Below are positions 1 through 13,449 of a DNA stretch of 64,000 nucleotides, piece after piece (position 1 is the first letter of the stretch; each line of letters begins with the position of its first letter). Below the pieces are notes generated by a model. It saw only the letters and a program-made list of their open reading frames with translations. It was not told the origin of the DNA and ran no database searches. Source of the stretch: Branchiostoma floridae. Lineage: Eukaryota > Chordata > Leptocardii > Amphioxiformes > Branchiostomatidae. The stretch is from contig NC_049983.1 of the NCBI RefSeq assembly GCF_000003815.2, forward strand, positions 13,347,855-13,411,854, read 5' to 3'. A program made the translations under genes and the position numbers.

Positions 1-1085
1 TGTTTGGGTCTGTGTACAAGATTACTCAAGAACGGCTGGATGGATTGGTTTCATACTTGTTGTGTTGGTGGGGTGTGATAAAAGCTCGGATCGATGAGAT
101 TTTGGGCGCCGTATCTGTCGTTATAATCAATGTAATAATATCAGAAATCACCCCTATATCTGCGATATATTGGAACAGGCATCGTGTTTTAAGCGTTTGT
201 TAATGAGCTTATCTCCAAGCAGATGGTGAGGTGATTTGTATGACAGCTGTTTGGGGACCCCGAGCTTTTTAAATATGTTAATTAGTTTTATTTATGTCTG
301 CTTAGGATATCTGTAACAGTTGACTCCTTAGAGCAGCTGTTTGTCCATTCCGGTCAATTTGAATATTTTCAGTTGTATTTGTATGTTTGTGTACAAGATA
401 ACTCAAGAACGGCTGGATGGATTGGTTTCATACTTAGTGTGAAAGCTGAAAGTGATTAGATGTTGTGTTGTGTTCTGCCGTGCATTACATTGAAGTTGTG
501 TTAGTATGTACTTGGTTATATTGTATATCTATTATCCGGATGTGTTTGGTAATTATCTGAACAGTTGATGTCCTGATGTTGATGGCAACTGTTTGAAATA
601 TTTGTAACAGTTGGTACCTTAGAGCAGGTGTTTGCCCATCCCGACATTTTAGAACATCTGTTTGGGGAAGCCGGACAATTTTGATTGTGATAATAAATTG
701 CATGTATGTACTTGTGCGTTTGGGGACACAGTGTGTTACATTTCGTTTGTGCTGTTAGATGTTATGTGGTGCGCCTTGCGTTACGCGGAAGTTTCGTTAG
801 TATGTAATCGGATTTATTACATATCTATCATGTGGATGTGTTAGGTTATCCCTTATCTTTACAGTTGATGCGTATAGCAACTGGTTAGGATAATGTAATA
901 GTTGACTCATTAGAGCAACTGTTTGCCGATGCTGGACAATTGAAATATGATAAATAACTTTGTATTTAGCCACTTGTGCCTTTGGGGACCTGATTTGTTA
1001 TACTTCGTTTGCGCTGTTAGATTTTGTGCTCCGCGTGGCGTTATGACTCTATGCGTGGCTATAATATATATCTGGCATCAACTTG
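1..1085. repeat. Degenerate tandem repeat, unit about 290 bp, with transposon-end fragments
   Basis: Three to four diverged units share the block AACAGTTGACTCCTTAGAGC and then TGTTTGCCCATCC (at about 310, 605 and 893), and the block TTTGGGGAC with CGCTGTTAGAT (at about 245, 718 and 970). Fragments near 14-60 and 391-440 (ACTCAAGAACGGCTGG...) also occur in the 1.1-kb element at 19.3 kb. No gene is seen. Confidence 0.6.
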
Positions 1086-2236
1086 TCCCCGTATCCTACA
1101 TGTAGGTATTGGTTGAAGGATATTTCAAGAACACCACGCTACCATAGGGCGTCGATCTATTAAACTCACATTACACTTTCAAGTGTCACATATTTATATT
1201 TCCTAATCAGATGGACATTGTTTTTGTCTTTAAATAAAAAACCAGTTCTCTCCCATAACAGTTATATTTAATCTTTGTAACTTAAATTTCAGTAAAAGTA
1301 TAATTATGTATGTTAGTGTTATGATTACCTGCTTTTCTTCTGTATATAATTATGCTTAACCATTCAGCATTTATAATTGCCTTGACTGCTATTCTATATA
1401 TGGTTATACTTAGTCGTTGAATTTTTTTTTTAATCTTCTGCTCAATTATTTTAGATCTTTCAAATTCTCGGCATATGACACCTGAAATATGGTCCGGTAT
1501 TTTGTAGGCCTCTCACCTCTCCCAATCACCATTTTGTTTATGTATAATTCCTTGTCGACCATTTTTTTCAAATATCAATATGTATTAATGTCAATGGACC
1601 CAAGGAAGAATAGTGTGGCACTATTGTAACACTAATTGAGATCATAATAGAAAATAGAAATAAAAAAGCACGGTGGTTCCGGACCTGTAAACAAAAAAAT
1701 ATTGTAAACAAATATGGTGTATGCATCCAAGTCAGTCCACTGTGTTGACATTTAAAGAAGAGACCAGTTGGCAGATGGTCAGAACATGGAACGATATTCA
1801 CGGGCAATTTCACCCTGTTGTAGCGATCATTTCAATCGCACGCCGACACACTGCAGGGAGAAAAGTGCTGTTGATCTTATCGGTTCATTAAGCGTATAGA
1901 CGACCCTGCGCACAGGCGATACAAGGTACCGATGGCCCACATTATGTGCAGCTAAACAAATAGGGACGAGTAAATGCACAATATCCAGTACATTAGAAGC
2001 CAGTTAATTGCACGTCGTTCAATTGCAAGGAGTCTCCAAATCCCAAACTGGCTCCCATTCACTCCATTGTTAGTGACTTCGCTTATCTACACAACGAAAA
2101 GTCATAAATGCCGGATCATTGCACGAAAATTTGTCACACAGCTTTGAGATCCGACCAATAGAACTGCACCATATCTGCACATGGCTTCACATTCCCAACC
2201 TGCAGGAGGATGTGCAGATCAGGGATCGGGCTACAG
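1086..2236. other. No gene recognised
   Basis: AT-rich intergenic sequence; reading frames are short and show no domain signature on either strand. Confidence 0.5.
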
Positions 2237-3690
2237 TCACATGAGCGCCTGCAGAGGGGGACAACCTTCCCACTGATCTTCGCACGCGAAGAAACAGCCA
2301 TAATTTAGCTCGGCCGAGTTGTTGGCGAGCTCCAAATGGACATTTTCGGCCGGAGTATGACCGGCGTTTTGGCGATTATGCGGGCCTCGACCGATTTTGA
2401 GCAGCTCGGCCGGCGTTTGCGGGGCACTTGCAGCTGCGCTTAATTCCAGCGAGGCCTCGGTGGCGAGCGTTGAGCTCAGAGAGCTCGTCAATGAGTTGCC
2501 TGTAGCTCGACCGGAGCTTGTCCGAGCAATGGCCAAGACTTGGCCAATACTCGGGCGGCAACCCGACGATTTTTGACTCTCTCTTTTTCGGTCGGAGTTT
2601 GCCCGAACTCTTCTGCCTCGCACCAGACTCGTTCGGGCTTCCTGCAATAACCGGACGATATTCCGTCCGACTTTTAACAAGTAAGGCGTGCTTTGGGCGA
2701 GCGTTGTGCTGGTGTCGCTGGGAGCTCGGGAGGGCTCCGGCAGAATTTTAACTGTCACCTAATCAATTTGACACCTGTGTTGAACACGTGCCTTTGTTTT
2801 GGGCTTTCATCTTTAGTAATACAGTTTTCCGAAAAATAAGATAGATAAAGACTACTGTATGAACTTTTCTAAGAATGCTGCGCACCTTTTATGATTTAAG
2901 GCAATTGGACACGAAGACAGTACTTCCTATTTATTTTTTTTGCTATAGGTTTGGATGTGTGAGATCATATACTGCAATTCACTTTGTCTTCTCGGTACCA
3001 AACTTTCACGGTCGGAGAAAATCTAGCTTGTTCTCGGAACTAAATGTTCACTGTGGTGGCAGGTGGGCATTGAAAAAGTCTCATGTATTATTTGTTATCG
3101 GTAATGATAAGTTCACGTTACAGTCGTCACAATGAAAACTGTGAACATAAAAGTACATTGAAAAAATCAGGAATTAGTATCAGTATTATTCATGTCTGAA
3201 GCTCGGACGGCCTGTGCCGGCCTTCGCTCGAGGTTCGCCCAAGGTTTGCCCGAGGTTCGCCCGATTTTAGCTTTGTCAAAATTATTGTATTATGTTGAAT
3301 AAGACTGGTCTGTTCACTTTGTGGCTCTTTTGGTAGTTTTCGGATTGGTGTATCACAACATTCCTGTTGATACTATTGTTTTCAGTGTGCCCGTCCACTC
3401 CACTCATGTCTTACATATATCCCGCAACTCAGAAATTAAATTTGACACAAATATTGGCTTTTTACAAGGTTAGTCAGTTCTGACTTCGTCCATGTTCAAG
3501 ACATAGTACAATCTCATTAACAAATCATAATCAGTTGTGTTGGACGGACGTCGTCCATTTGTAAAGGGGGCAGATTTTTTAGCAAAAAATACAGCCGATA
3601 CTCGGGCGATGTTGACATTCGGCGAGCTCTGACCGAGCTACAAATTCGGCCGGTGTCCGCATGAATTGTAAAGCCGGCTTTAGCATGCCT
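2237..3690. repeat. Two GC-rich repeat islands with CTCGGCCGG/TTCGCCCG motifs
   Basis: 2280-2760 and 3199-3680 are sharply GC-rich islands within AT-rich DNA. They are filled with variants of AGCTCGGCCGG, TCGGGCG and GAGGTTCGCCC; 3230-3275 is a short tandem of about 12 bp. The palindrome TAAAGCCGGCTTTA lies at about 3670. They may be the two ends of one old transposon with the AT-rich 2761-3198 between them. A 173-codon minus frame at 2237-2758 is a by-product of the base composition and has no recognisable domain. Confidence 0.45.
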
Positions 3691-6480
3691 GAGTAATTAA
3701 AATCAGTGATAGCAAACTTTGCTTCGCCTGTACCAGTCTGTCTTTACCTCATATCTATATACGATCGAAGATATGAATGGGCTTTTAATCAGTAAGAAAA
3801 CAACATCGGCATTTATGCATGTATGGTAAGATATTACTAGAAGAAGAAAAATAATCCTATTTCTCAGGTAACTTGACCCAGGAAGACAGATTGACTAAGG
3901 AGAGACAGAAGAAATATAAGTCCCTGCCAACAAAGTCGTTAGCAACTAAACGTTACTCACAGTCGACTGACTGCTGATGACGGTCTCCTGGCAGAGTCGT
4001 CTGCAGCGCTGCGAGTATGATGAGACAAAAATAGCCTGTGTCAGCAACCTCCTCCTGTGCCTCAGGTTTCACGTGAGACTCATCAAAGCCTCCTCGTAGA
4101 TCACTGTTCAAAGCCGTTGGACATGCGGTAGGATGTTACATCTCCACTCTAAACATGCCCTGTGAGACATCCCGCTACATCCAATGTCCTAGCGCCAAGC
4201 AGTATGTTTGAAATAACAACTAAGAAAGACACGCCTTTTCGTGATTGTTATTTCCTGTCTGCAAACCGTCTGCAAATAAATAGGAGGATTGTTGCACCTT
4301 GCCTAAAGCGTGTATCTCACAGATGTTGGAAAGGAACACTAAAGATGATACCATAAACTGGCAGCGATGTCATTATATGTTTTTCTTACATGTCAGAGAA
4401 AGTAATGATCTCCTTTAGACATTTCGTGGATAAATAATGGTGATATGTGCTCTTTACTTTAAAGGAAATAAAGACATCAGCCTAAGTGGTGAGTAAGATG
4501 AAAGCATGTACGTGCACTTACTAAGAAAATATTATGTTGTTTACTACGTTCCAATAACTATGTTCCCATTATCTGTGGGGTGTAGATTTGGTGTTCAAAT
4601 CCCCCTTGATGGCTGTAACGTCAAAAAGCATTAGACAAATTTCAAATCTAATAAACCTGTCACATTTCTGCGAAGACATATTGAGGGTAGCCCCAGGCCT
4701 TCTACACACGTGTATCCTTATATCCTCATGTATTTATTATCCTGCCACTTAAAAAGGGACTCCTGACAAATATAGACAGGCAGTTCTAACATCTTGGAGA
4801 ACATTAAGTGCCAGACTATATCTACAAGTACTTCGCCAAATCCTCACCCGCCCGTGCACAAGTATTCATTTCTGACAGCCCGCTGTTTAGTCGTACCGGA
4901 GCAGGAGTCACACAGAACTATTTGTCATGCAGCACATTCCGTGACTATTTTCCTTCTGAGAAGGCGATGTAACGAACTGTGAAGTACTGCCTGTGATAGA
5001 CGACAGGTCTGACATTGCGGTTTGTAAATCAACTGTAAAGAATAGTTCTCTGCACCGACCTCGGGCACAGTCTGGTATATCTTTATTATTGGGAGTCGGG
5101 GTTACGGTATTTCTTTGTCTTAATATGATGAAGCTTTAACTTTAATAGACGTTGCCTATAGCTTTTACAGAGGCTTTGACACTTTTAGACAACAGAATCT
5201 TACTTTTGTCTCACTCTCACCCAGCAACGTGCTAAAATGTATCAAAATATGTGCATGTATGTTCCAAAATACCTCTTAACAAGTACAAGCAGCTCTTTCT
5301 AACTTCCTCTTGGGGGTTTTCACTGTAATATACTGTCCGAGTAGCCCTTTTTTTGCCAGTGCTAGCCCTGATTGTGTGATGTGGCAAGACTTGGTACCGC
5401 CATATTTCAGCTTAACCAACGATGCCTGATAGCGCGGGAACACGCCTGTGTTTATCAGGCAACCATGAGTTGCAGCTCCGACAACACGGGGGATTCGTCA
5501 GTGACTTTTAGCTGCCAAGAATTGATCCATCCTCCCAAGACTGCAGGCTTGTATCTATGAAGATCAGGAGAGAGAAATGTCCAATCAGAGAGACGGTGGC
5601 TCTGTCAGAGAGACCGTGGTGGCTCTGCGATAATCCTACCAATCCTACTAATCTGTATTCTTATCAACACCTCTGCAGTACCTGTCCGAGCTAAACCCTG
5701 CAGGGATGATGGCGGGAAAAAAGTTCAGACGACCGGTGCAAGCCTGACGAATGACTGAAAGGGAGCAAATGGACTTTCTTACCGATAGGCACATAAAGAC
5801 AAATACAGAAGTTGAAGGACTCTCATTCGAACTCTGTCCATCAAGTTTACTTGGCTATAGTTGGAAACAGGAGATGGATGGAGGTACAAGTTTGCCTCTT
5901 CCCCCTCACTGATCTGAGGTTCTGTGTAAATGCATAATGGTCAGACCGTGTAGAGTACGTGTCTACCTAGAACAAGATTTTTTGTTGTTGGTTCGCTTGT
6001 CAATCACTTGTATTCACTACAGGTCAATCCAGAGTCAGTTTCGTTCAAGTAAATGATACTTTCCTGTCGTACAATAGGCGTGTGAGGTCATATATCAAAC
6101 ATTGGACGAGCAATAATGAAACAAACAATTCTCTGGAGGTACGGTATGAAAGCAATAACTCCTGGTAGGTTTACGGATGGGTTGGGCCATTAGGACACTG
6201 AGAATTAATCATGATAAAGTAAACCGAGATCATAGATGCCATGACTGTATATTTACATATTGAAAACTCTAAATTTACACGATAAAGTTAAATTCTCGAC
6301 AGCAATGTTGTTCTGTATCTAATGTTTATAGTTGACATTGCTTATCATGGACACGTAGTAAGATGAAAGTGTTATCCCATGATTCCCGCTTAAGCTCGTA
6401 CGCTCCTCAGATCTCCTACTTTAGTTGAGTAGCCAGTGTATCACTTTCTTTCATACGTACTGGAACACACCATAACGAAG
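3691..6480. other. No gene recognised (contains one half of a local duplication)
   Basis: No coding signature on either strand. The part at 4318-4463 is similar to 7883-8012 and is listed separately. Confidence 0.45.
4318..4463 (+). repeat. Diverged duplicate of 7883-8012
   Basis: Shares ACAGATG(T/C)TGGAAA, TATATGTTTTTCTTACATGTC with AGAGAAA(G/A)TAATGATC, and TAGACATTTC..GGATA.ATAATGG with 7883-8012. Both copies start with a splice-acceptor-like CACAG/TTACAG before ATG. Confidence 0.6.
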
Positions 6481-6921
6481 AAACAAAAAAAAACTACGGA
6501 AAGCAAACCATTGCCATTTGTTTATTTACCATATCGACGCTATGGTTCCCCACAGTGTCCTTAACATGCACGGGGACACACGTAATGACCACTCGATAAC
6601 TATCATGGCGCCCGTGGTCCACAATTATCGGCGCTCTTGTCACATTATCCCGGCACTCCTGACAACCTATATTCCATCCATCGTAGTCGTTCATTTATCC
6701 ATTACGACTAATGATAGGTCAGGGACTTCTCATCATGCGTCAGGCCAGGCGTGGCGGGAAGGAGATCCATCTTAGTGCCAACAGCTCCCCGACAACGCCT
6801 CGGGACGGAGAGAGTTTGTTACAGTTTGTCCTGAGGGTAGGGGACGGCGGGTCAGGGGGAGGGGCTTCAGACTTCAATCAGAGCGAGTTTAGCAGTGCCT
6901 CCAGCAGAGTCGATAGCAAAC

Positions 6922-7034
6922 CTATAAAAGGTTGCGCGCCTTCAGCAACGCATCAGGTGTGTTTTCTTATTTTGCACGACCTGGAAAAAAGGACGGAAGT
7001 CCAGGAGGAGCAACATGTTTGAAAAATCACAGCA
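6922..7034 (+). promoter_or_regulatory. TATA-like promoter with possible short first exon
   Basis: CCTATAAAAGG at about 6921-6931 is a near-perfect TATA box, preceded by a GC-rich stretch (GGGGGAGGGGC at about 6858). About 90 bp downstream the first ATG (7015) opens MFEKSQQ, which runs into CAGT/GTAAGT, a strong splice donor at 7035. No certain second exon is found, so this may be chance or a relic. Confidence 0.25.
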
Positions 7035-7882
7035 GTGTAAGTATTTCCTGCAGAGTGTGGTGGAGTGCTCTCTAAACCTATGGAAGGTGAAGAGTTCACG
7101 AAGGTTGCTTCACAATATCACACTAGAAATGGCTTTTTCTGTTTGCCGACTTCAAATTCTCTGAGGAAAGTACAACTCATGCAAGTCGGATGGCAGAATG
7201 ATTTGTGGTGAATTTAGATCAAGAGTTTAATTCTGTGTGTGTCACAAAGCCTCTTTATTTTGGAGCAAGTTTTCAGAGCAAGTGTTATACAACGTTACGT
7301 GCAGCAAAGGCAAGAACAAGATTACCAATTCATCATGTCCTTCGCAGTCTTTCAATACGCTTGATCGTATCGCGTTCCCCACCAGCGGAAATCCATAACC
7401 CATTCTACCGAGCCTGTCGGCAGATGGCTTTGTGCTTGCCACGCCATGATGGAAAAAGTCTCGGCCTCCAAATGATAGTGAACTTGCGGTGCCAAACCGC
7501 ACTGTTGGGTATAAAACTGACGATCGTGATATTTTCACACCTAGAAATTCCCATCTTAGTCGATACGTTGGAAACCCTAGACGTTAACTAAACATTTATC
7601 GCACAATTCTATTTCAATAGTTAACCTTGATGTTGGACCATTAACAGCCTTGAAGGTCGCACCGCTTTCATGTTTCTTTATCGCCCCAAATGAAAAAGAT
7701 TGGCGAGATCAGACGGAGTCATTCCTGTGTAAATGTGAAGTCGCTCTGTGGAGTTTCCCATCTCCCAGTATTAAAGCACAGTGATTCAATGTGACCCCGA
7801 CAGAGAAACTATCCTTAAAATGTGTCGATGTGATCGTACACCCCTGCCACCGTGAATGTAGTACTGTGTCTGTCCTACTCTT

Positions 7883-8012
7883 ACAGATGCTGGAAATGAA
7901 CACATCCCTAAAGAAAATACGATATCCTTATATGTTTTTCTTACATGTCAGAGAAAATAATGATCTTCTAGACATTTCAGGGATACATAATGGCGGTAAG
8001 TGCTCTTCACTC
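7883..8012 (+). repeat. Diverged duplicate of 4318-4463, possible exon relic
   Basis: Preceded by a pyrimidine-rich CTGTCCTACTCTTACAG. If spliced from a donor at 7035 it would read YAGNEHIPKENTISLYVF and stop. The protein is not recognised, and the duplicate at 4.3 kb has a stop after six codons. Confidence 0.35.
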
Positions 8013-8889
8013 CTACTCTCTTTTCTCCTACTCTCGTACATTCCAAGATATTAGAAAGAGATGTTTGAACTTCTTTTACATCTGCGGGCGGCATTTCTAC
8101 GTTTCTCAGTTGCCAGTGTCGGGTTGGTCCTGCGATCTCCCCCCACACGAGCAACAGTACCCTGTCCATCGGCTGTCCATTCAGCCGGACAGCTAATCGA
8201 ACAAACTCATTGTCTGGCTAATTAATCTGGTGCAAAATAGCGGCATCGGTAGGATATGGGCGTATCGACCCGCGCTGAGCCCAGATCGTCATCCGATTTA
8301 CCCCCTGGAAACGTATTAGGTACCTGCCATACCTGGCTCAGGGGCGTCAGTATTGATGGTCAACGTCGAGCTAAAATCTGATAAGGACCAGACGAACTTT
8401 AAACCATTGAAAACTGAAAACTTTGAGAATTGTTACGGGGCAACTCAGAGTGCGCCAACTTGCAAGTTTCTTAGAACATCTTCGAGCTAGAGTTCTGGAC
8501 TATTTTCTAGCTGCCCGTTACAAATTGATGGCGTCAAAGGAGATATGCATAAACGTACCATGGCTAGAGTCTGTAGCAACTACCTTCCATGTAGCGGTAA
8601 CATCGATAGTATACTACACAACTGTTTATTTTCAGAAATCACGCTTAATCCGTTCAGAACGGCAATTCTCTCCAACACAAACACACCAGTACCCCTAGCG
8701 ACATGATACAAAACTGCCAACGCTACACCACCAAGACAAAGACGCCTATCACGAGTTTGTCATTACAGCCCCGCCCATTTCGACAGGCAATACGAGCTTG
8801 AAAACATTAGGTTGCAACATGAATGATATTTCTAACGGTAATATGATAATATTTCTAAAAAATATCGATAACAAACAACAAAAGGTTAG

Positions 8890-9250
8890 TGGGACCGTGT
8901 AGCGCAGTGGTATATTGTTCGCCTCGTGACCGAGAGGTTGCGGGATCGAATCCGCCTGCCGTGCTACCGGTCTTGTGCCCTTGGGAAAGGCACTTTACAC
9001 GACTTTCCTCACTTAACTCAAGTGAAAATGAGTCGTCCCTCGGATAGGACGTTAAATGGAGGTCCCGTGTCTGGGGAGAGCCACACCCCGGGCACGTAAA
9101 AGAACCCGCCACATGTGCGATGGTGCGATGTGAGCGGATCAAACCATTCCGGCCAAAATGGGGTAGGGAGTTATCCCGAGCAGCCTCGTAACCCCTGCTT
9201 CGCCTATTGAGTCAGTGAAGTCAAGCTTGCCTAAGCTTGATGTTTCTGAC
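8890..9250 (+). mobile_element. tRNA-derived SINE
   Basis: The 5' end is tRNA-like: A box TGTAGCGCAGTGG at about 8898-8910 and B box GGGATCGAATCC at 8942-8953, correctly spaced for RNA polymerase III. A body follows with the SINE-type sequence CTTGGGAAAGGCACTTTACA and GTAAAAGAACCCGCCA. It is not a functional tRNA gene, because the acceptor stem does not close. Confidence 0.8.
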
Positions 9251-12200
9251 TTAGGGAGAAGAAATGCTGCTACAGTTATCGCTATGGGCCACTCTTCATC
9301 TTCATGATGGTAACATTAAGCCCTACGAACCTGATTTAGAAAAAAAAAGCTATCTTTTGGAGTAGGCGACGTCACGGTGACATGAGGCGGTGCAGGATCC
9401 TACTCCTACAATGTGAGATTATCCTTATCCTGTACTACCGCGCTAGTGTTACCCCTCCTCGAGCAGAACGCAGTTTCAGCGGCTCCCATTTACCTATGGA
9501 AGTTGATTGTACTGAACCTTGAGAAGTGGAAATACTACAGCCGACGATTCGGCGATGAAGGCCAGCAAGGGGTCAACGAGAATTGGTGTCTGCTTGCAGA
9601 CAAAACCAATGAATTGTTAACACGGGCTCATTGGCAGCAGCGTGAATTGTGACTTCATGCATACTACCAGGAGGTTAGGCCATATATTACTGCTTCAGGC
9701 AGCAGTCAATGGAAACTTCCACGGACGGACGGATTGTTAGAAAAGCAAAGAGGCACATCGTGGGCTCTGCTATTTCTCTACTGCCTGGATAAAACAGTGC
9801 TTCTTGTATCGTTTTGCCAAAAAGCATTTAAAACAGAAAACGGCCAGTACTTACCTGTATATTGTTTCAGTGGTACGAGCACTATTTCAGCATCTATCCT
9901 TACAACTCGATTCGACAAAACCAAAGAGTGTCTCTGAATCACAGCTTGGCCTTTCCGCCGCTGCAAGATGTCTTCATGTAGTAATTTCCACTTTAGGCCG
10001 TCTCGCCTGCGCCGTTGTGGTTTAATACACGACACGCATCAATTACTGGAATGTGGACTAATCGTGGAGAAAATGGGCGAGCTGCACAACAATTAGATCC
10101 ATCACAAGGTTCCTTAAGGGACTAATTGGCGGCAGGCGGGAGAATACCGATGTGTTGTGACTGCTGGGCTCATCACATAGATCAAACTTGGTTTTTCAAA
10201 AATTACGCAAATAGACCAATATCTGTAGCTACCTCTTACATTAATGGCACACAACGGGATGATCTGCAGGGGTTTTGCACAATGCCGTCGTTGTCTGTTG
10301 CGTCGTATTTCCCATTAGGTTTCGTTATGCATTATTGTCCAGTGGTTCGTGACAAAATACTTTGGCAAGATTTCAGGCACACCAGGGTGTTGTGCTTCAA
10401 ACAAACTCAGTAGGGGCAGACGTAGACCGGTGTTCTTCCATTCCAAACATACATCTTAGGGAACTGGCAATGTGCAATTTACCCAGAGCTACGCACAAGA
10501 AACACAAAATACAATAGCACACACCCATGCTAGAAACTCTTTAGACACGCCTACGGCAGGGACTTAAAACAATGTATCTGATACTCGTGACGCCAAGAGA
10601 CTCTGCGGTAATTGTCTCTCAGTTAAGATAAGCAGCAGCACATGACCCAGCATGCTCGCTGAGTGTGTGTGTTTGGTAGGTTGGTTAGGTACCACCGTGC
10701 CGTAACGTAGCCAAAATTACGGCAAGGGTTCTCCTTGGTACTGAAACTTGTGTTGCTGATTCCGATCTCGTCTACTCTCTCAGTTGGGTTACTAACACTG
10801 CCGAAGCCTGTACATGTGAAAACACTTCTAACAGTAAGTGGCATCAAGATCTAATACAAACCAAAATTACCAAAGGTTGTCACTAGAGGATAGCAAAATT
10901 ACACAGGGTCTTGAACTACTTTCTACTCTCGCACCTGGGACGTTTTAGTTTGTCGACCTTGATTCTGCAGAATGGATGGTTTGTTCAACAGCGCACAGAA
11001 TTTCTAAGGTGACTTTCTGCGGTTTAGGTCACTGATATGAGACAAGCTGCCAGGGTCACATCTGATCAATCGTTCGTGGGAAGTAACAAGACAAACTGCA
11101 GGTAAGGGCCTACGACATACGGAATTATATTGCGCGTATCTTAGTACATAAAACGTTACATCAGTCGAAAAAACTTTAAAAGATAGCCTTCATCTTAAAT
11201 GATGGATGCTGAATGACCAGATTTCACTTTATAGTAAAAGTCAGGAAAAGTACGACGAATAGTACGCCGCTCTGGGGTCTCGAATAGCCGACACGGATGG
11301 CTTCAGCACCGTGGACAGACACCGCGGGTCACCGGCCGGACTAATCCCGGACTAGCACGCGGCGTCCCGAGGCACACAGCCTGCGGTGTTAGGGAGCCGT
11401 GATAAATGGCCGGGTACGGAGTTTGCTAGACAGATCTGCAGATATGGATGCTGATGTGATCCTGTTGGACGTCTGGTCACCGCGGCTGTCCACGGGTCAG
11501 GACGCGGGAGAATCCGCCCAGCGAGAACCCGACCAGAGGTCACAACAAAGAGCAGGTTTCCATGCATAGAAAGGATCTATCAGGCAAAGCTCTACACACA
11601 TACCTCTGCATACAATTTCGATAAATCGTTTGAAATGAGTCTCCGCACACGTTCCTCGCTATCTCATGAATGAAGTTTAGAACGATCTTATCTTGTTCAT
11701 CTATATGGTAAATGACACAACTGAATAGACAAAAAACAAGGAAAAGCAATCTAACGACGATCGACCTTTGTATCAACAATCTCTTGCAACGAACTAGTAG
11801 ACTAGACTAGACCCCCCTAGGTTATAACAATCAAGATCTACCAGTCCTAACCGATTCCGACCCAATATATACCGCCTACACATTCTACGACAATTTAGTC
11901 TGATATTTCTACTCTACCTTGTCAGAACGCTTGACGCACATGGTTAACGTGCTAAGATAGGGAAGACCTGGGAGACTGTACACGTTAAACGTGGTTCAAT
12001 TAGGTACCGGTGATATCTAACTTTCTTATAAAACAGTACATTACTAACGACAGCCGTAGAACATATCCTAACCTCGAATTTCCCACCACAAAAGCGATTG
12101 AAGAGGTATAGAATGATTCCCTTCCGATACTTCCCACAATGTCTTTATCCAGGAAAAGTAAGCCCTGTCTGCAATCTTAAAAACTTCTTAAAAGCACTCC

Positions 12201-13440
12201 GCAGGTAGTACCATTGGGAAATACAGACGCTAATGTTTAATTGCAGTGAAACTAAGCCTCTGCTTTAGGGTTTTGGGATCCCTGAATGTAAATATGAAAC
12301 GAAACCAGCTGTTGCCTCCACCATGTCACATAAATCTGCCAGTGTCCTTCCTGAATTGCCTGCATTAGTCTTCAAGTTGCTTACTGCATACCGCCTACTT
12401 TTACCATACTTCTGAGGAAACCATGACTAAGGTAGGGCGATGCACCGGTGCTCACCCGGAGGCAAAAGCAATTTGTTGGCCTAACATACAGGGACAGATA
12501 TCCCCGGGGATCAGAACACACCATGGACAAACTAAGATCAAACAACAAAGCCGTCTTCTCTCCTGCTGAGTGGGCCAAAATAAACTCTCTCCACACGGGG
12601 AGCTGATACACGTGATGTGGCCGGACAGTGGTGGGCTCTCCTCGCAGCACAGGCAATATAACGAGACGACAAGCAGTCAGCGATCCTCAATCACAGTAAA
12701 GTTTCTCTACCTCCTGGGGACAATCATGCGATGGCTACAACCTTTGCACCCGCAGGGGTCTCTTAAGGAAAGGAAACGAGTAGTTCTTCTATGCTTGAAC
12801 ATTAATGCAAATAACTAGAGATGAGGTCTGTGCAGACGGTTGTCGATAGGTCGTAACTGCCAAAGTCTTTGAGGGAAATACACGGTTGATGGCAGTTGAG
12901 AGCGAAGGGCCGTGCACGATGCGAAGATGGAATAACATCAGATGTTACAACATTGTTTAATATTCATTGTCATGAAAAGTAGACGATAGTGTATCCTCTG
13001 TAACTGGTTGTGTAAAAGAATTCTCCTATATCCGATGTCTCCAAAGGTATCATATTTTACTTTTACGATATATTTGTGACTTGATGAAGTCACAGAAGTT
13101 CAAGGCCAACATAAATAACCAGCATATGGTCTTACATGCGGGTACCAGACATTGCAGGGCGTGCTGATCGTGACAGAGGTGTCTGCTATCTTGATTTTTA
13201 GAACAGTTGTACGATGAATAACACATATTGTATTAGAGAACCATAATATTAATCATTAGCCATTGCCAACAATTCAATATTCGTTCCTGAACCGATATAA
13301 GAGGTTATCAAATTCTAGCAAGTACATGTCTTCGCTTTGATAGCCATGCCAAACTGATGTCATCACTACCTTATGTAAATACCTACAGACATCTACTTTC
13401 AACTGGTGCTTCAAAGAATATATTTCCTACAATAAGGTAT
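9251..13440. other. No gene recognised
   Basis: Several frames of 65-95 codons occur on both strands, but none carries a domain, a conserved motif or coherent splice partners. No repeat with clear ends was noticed. Confidence 0.4.
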
Positions 13441-13449
13441 CATTTATCT

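Noticed and set aside
2237-2758. 173-codon minus frame
   Set aside because: Lies wholly in the GC-rich repeat island, low complexity in Ala/Ser/Leu, no domain or splice partners.
4585-4605. B-box-like GTTCAAATCCC
   Set aside because: No A box at the right distance and no cloverleaf.
8890-8970. tRNA gene at the SINE 5' end
   Set aside because: A and B boxes are present but the cloverleaf and acceptor stem do not close, and SINE body sequence follows directly.
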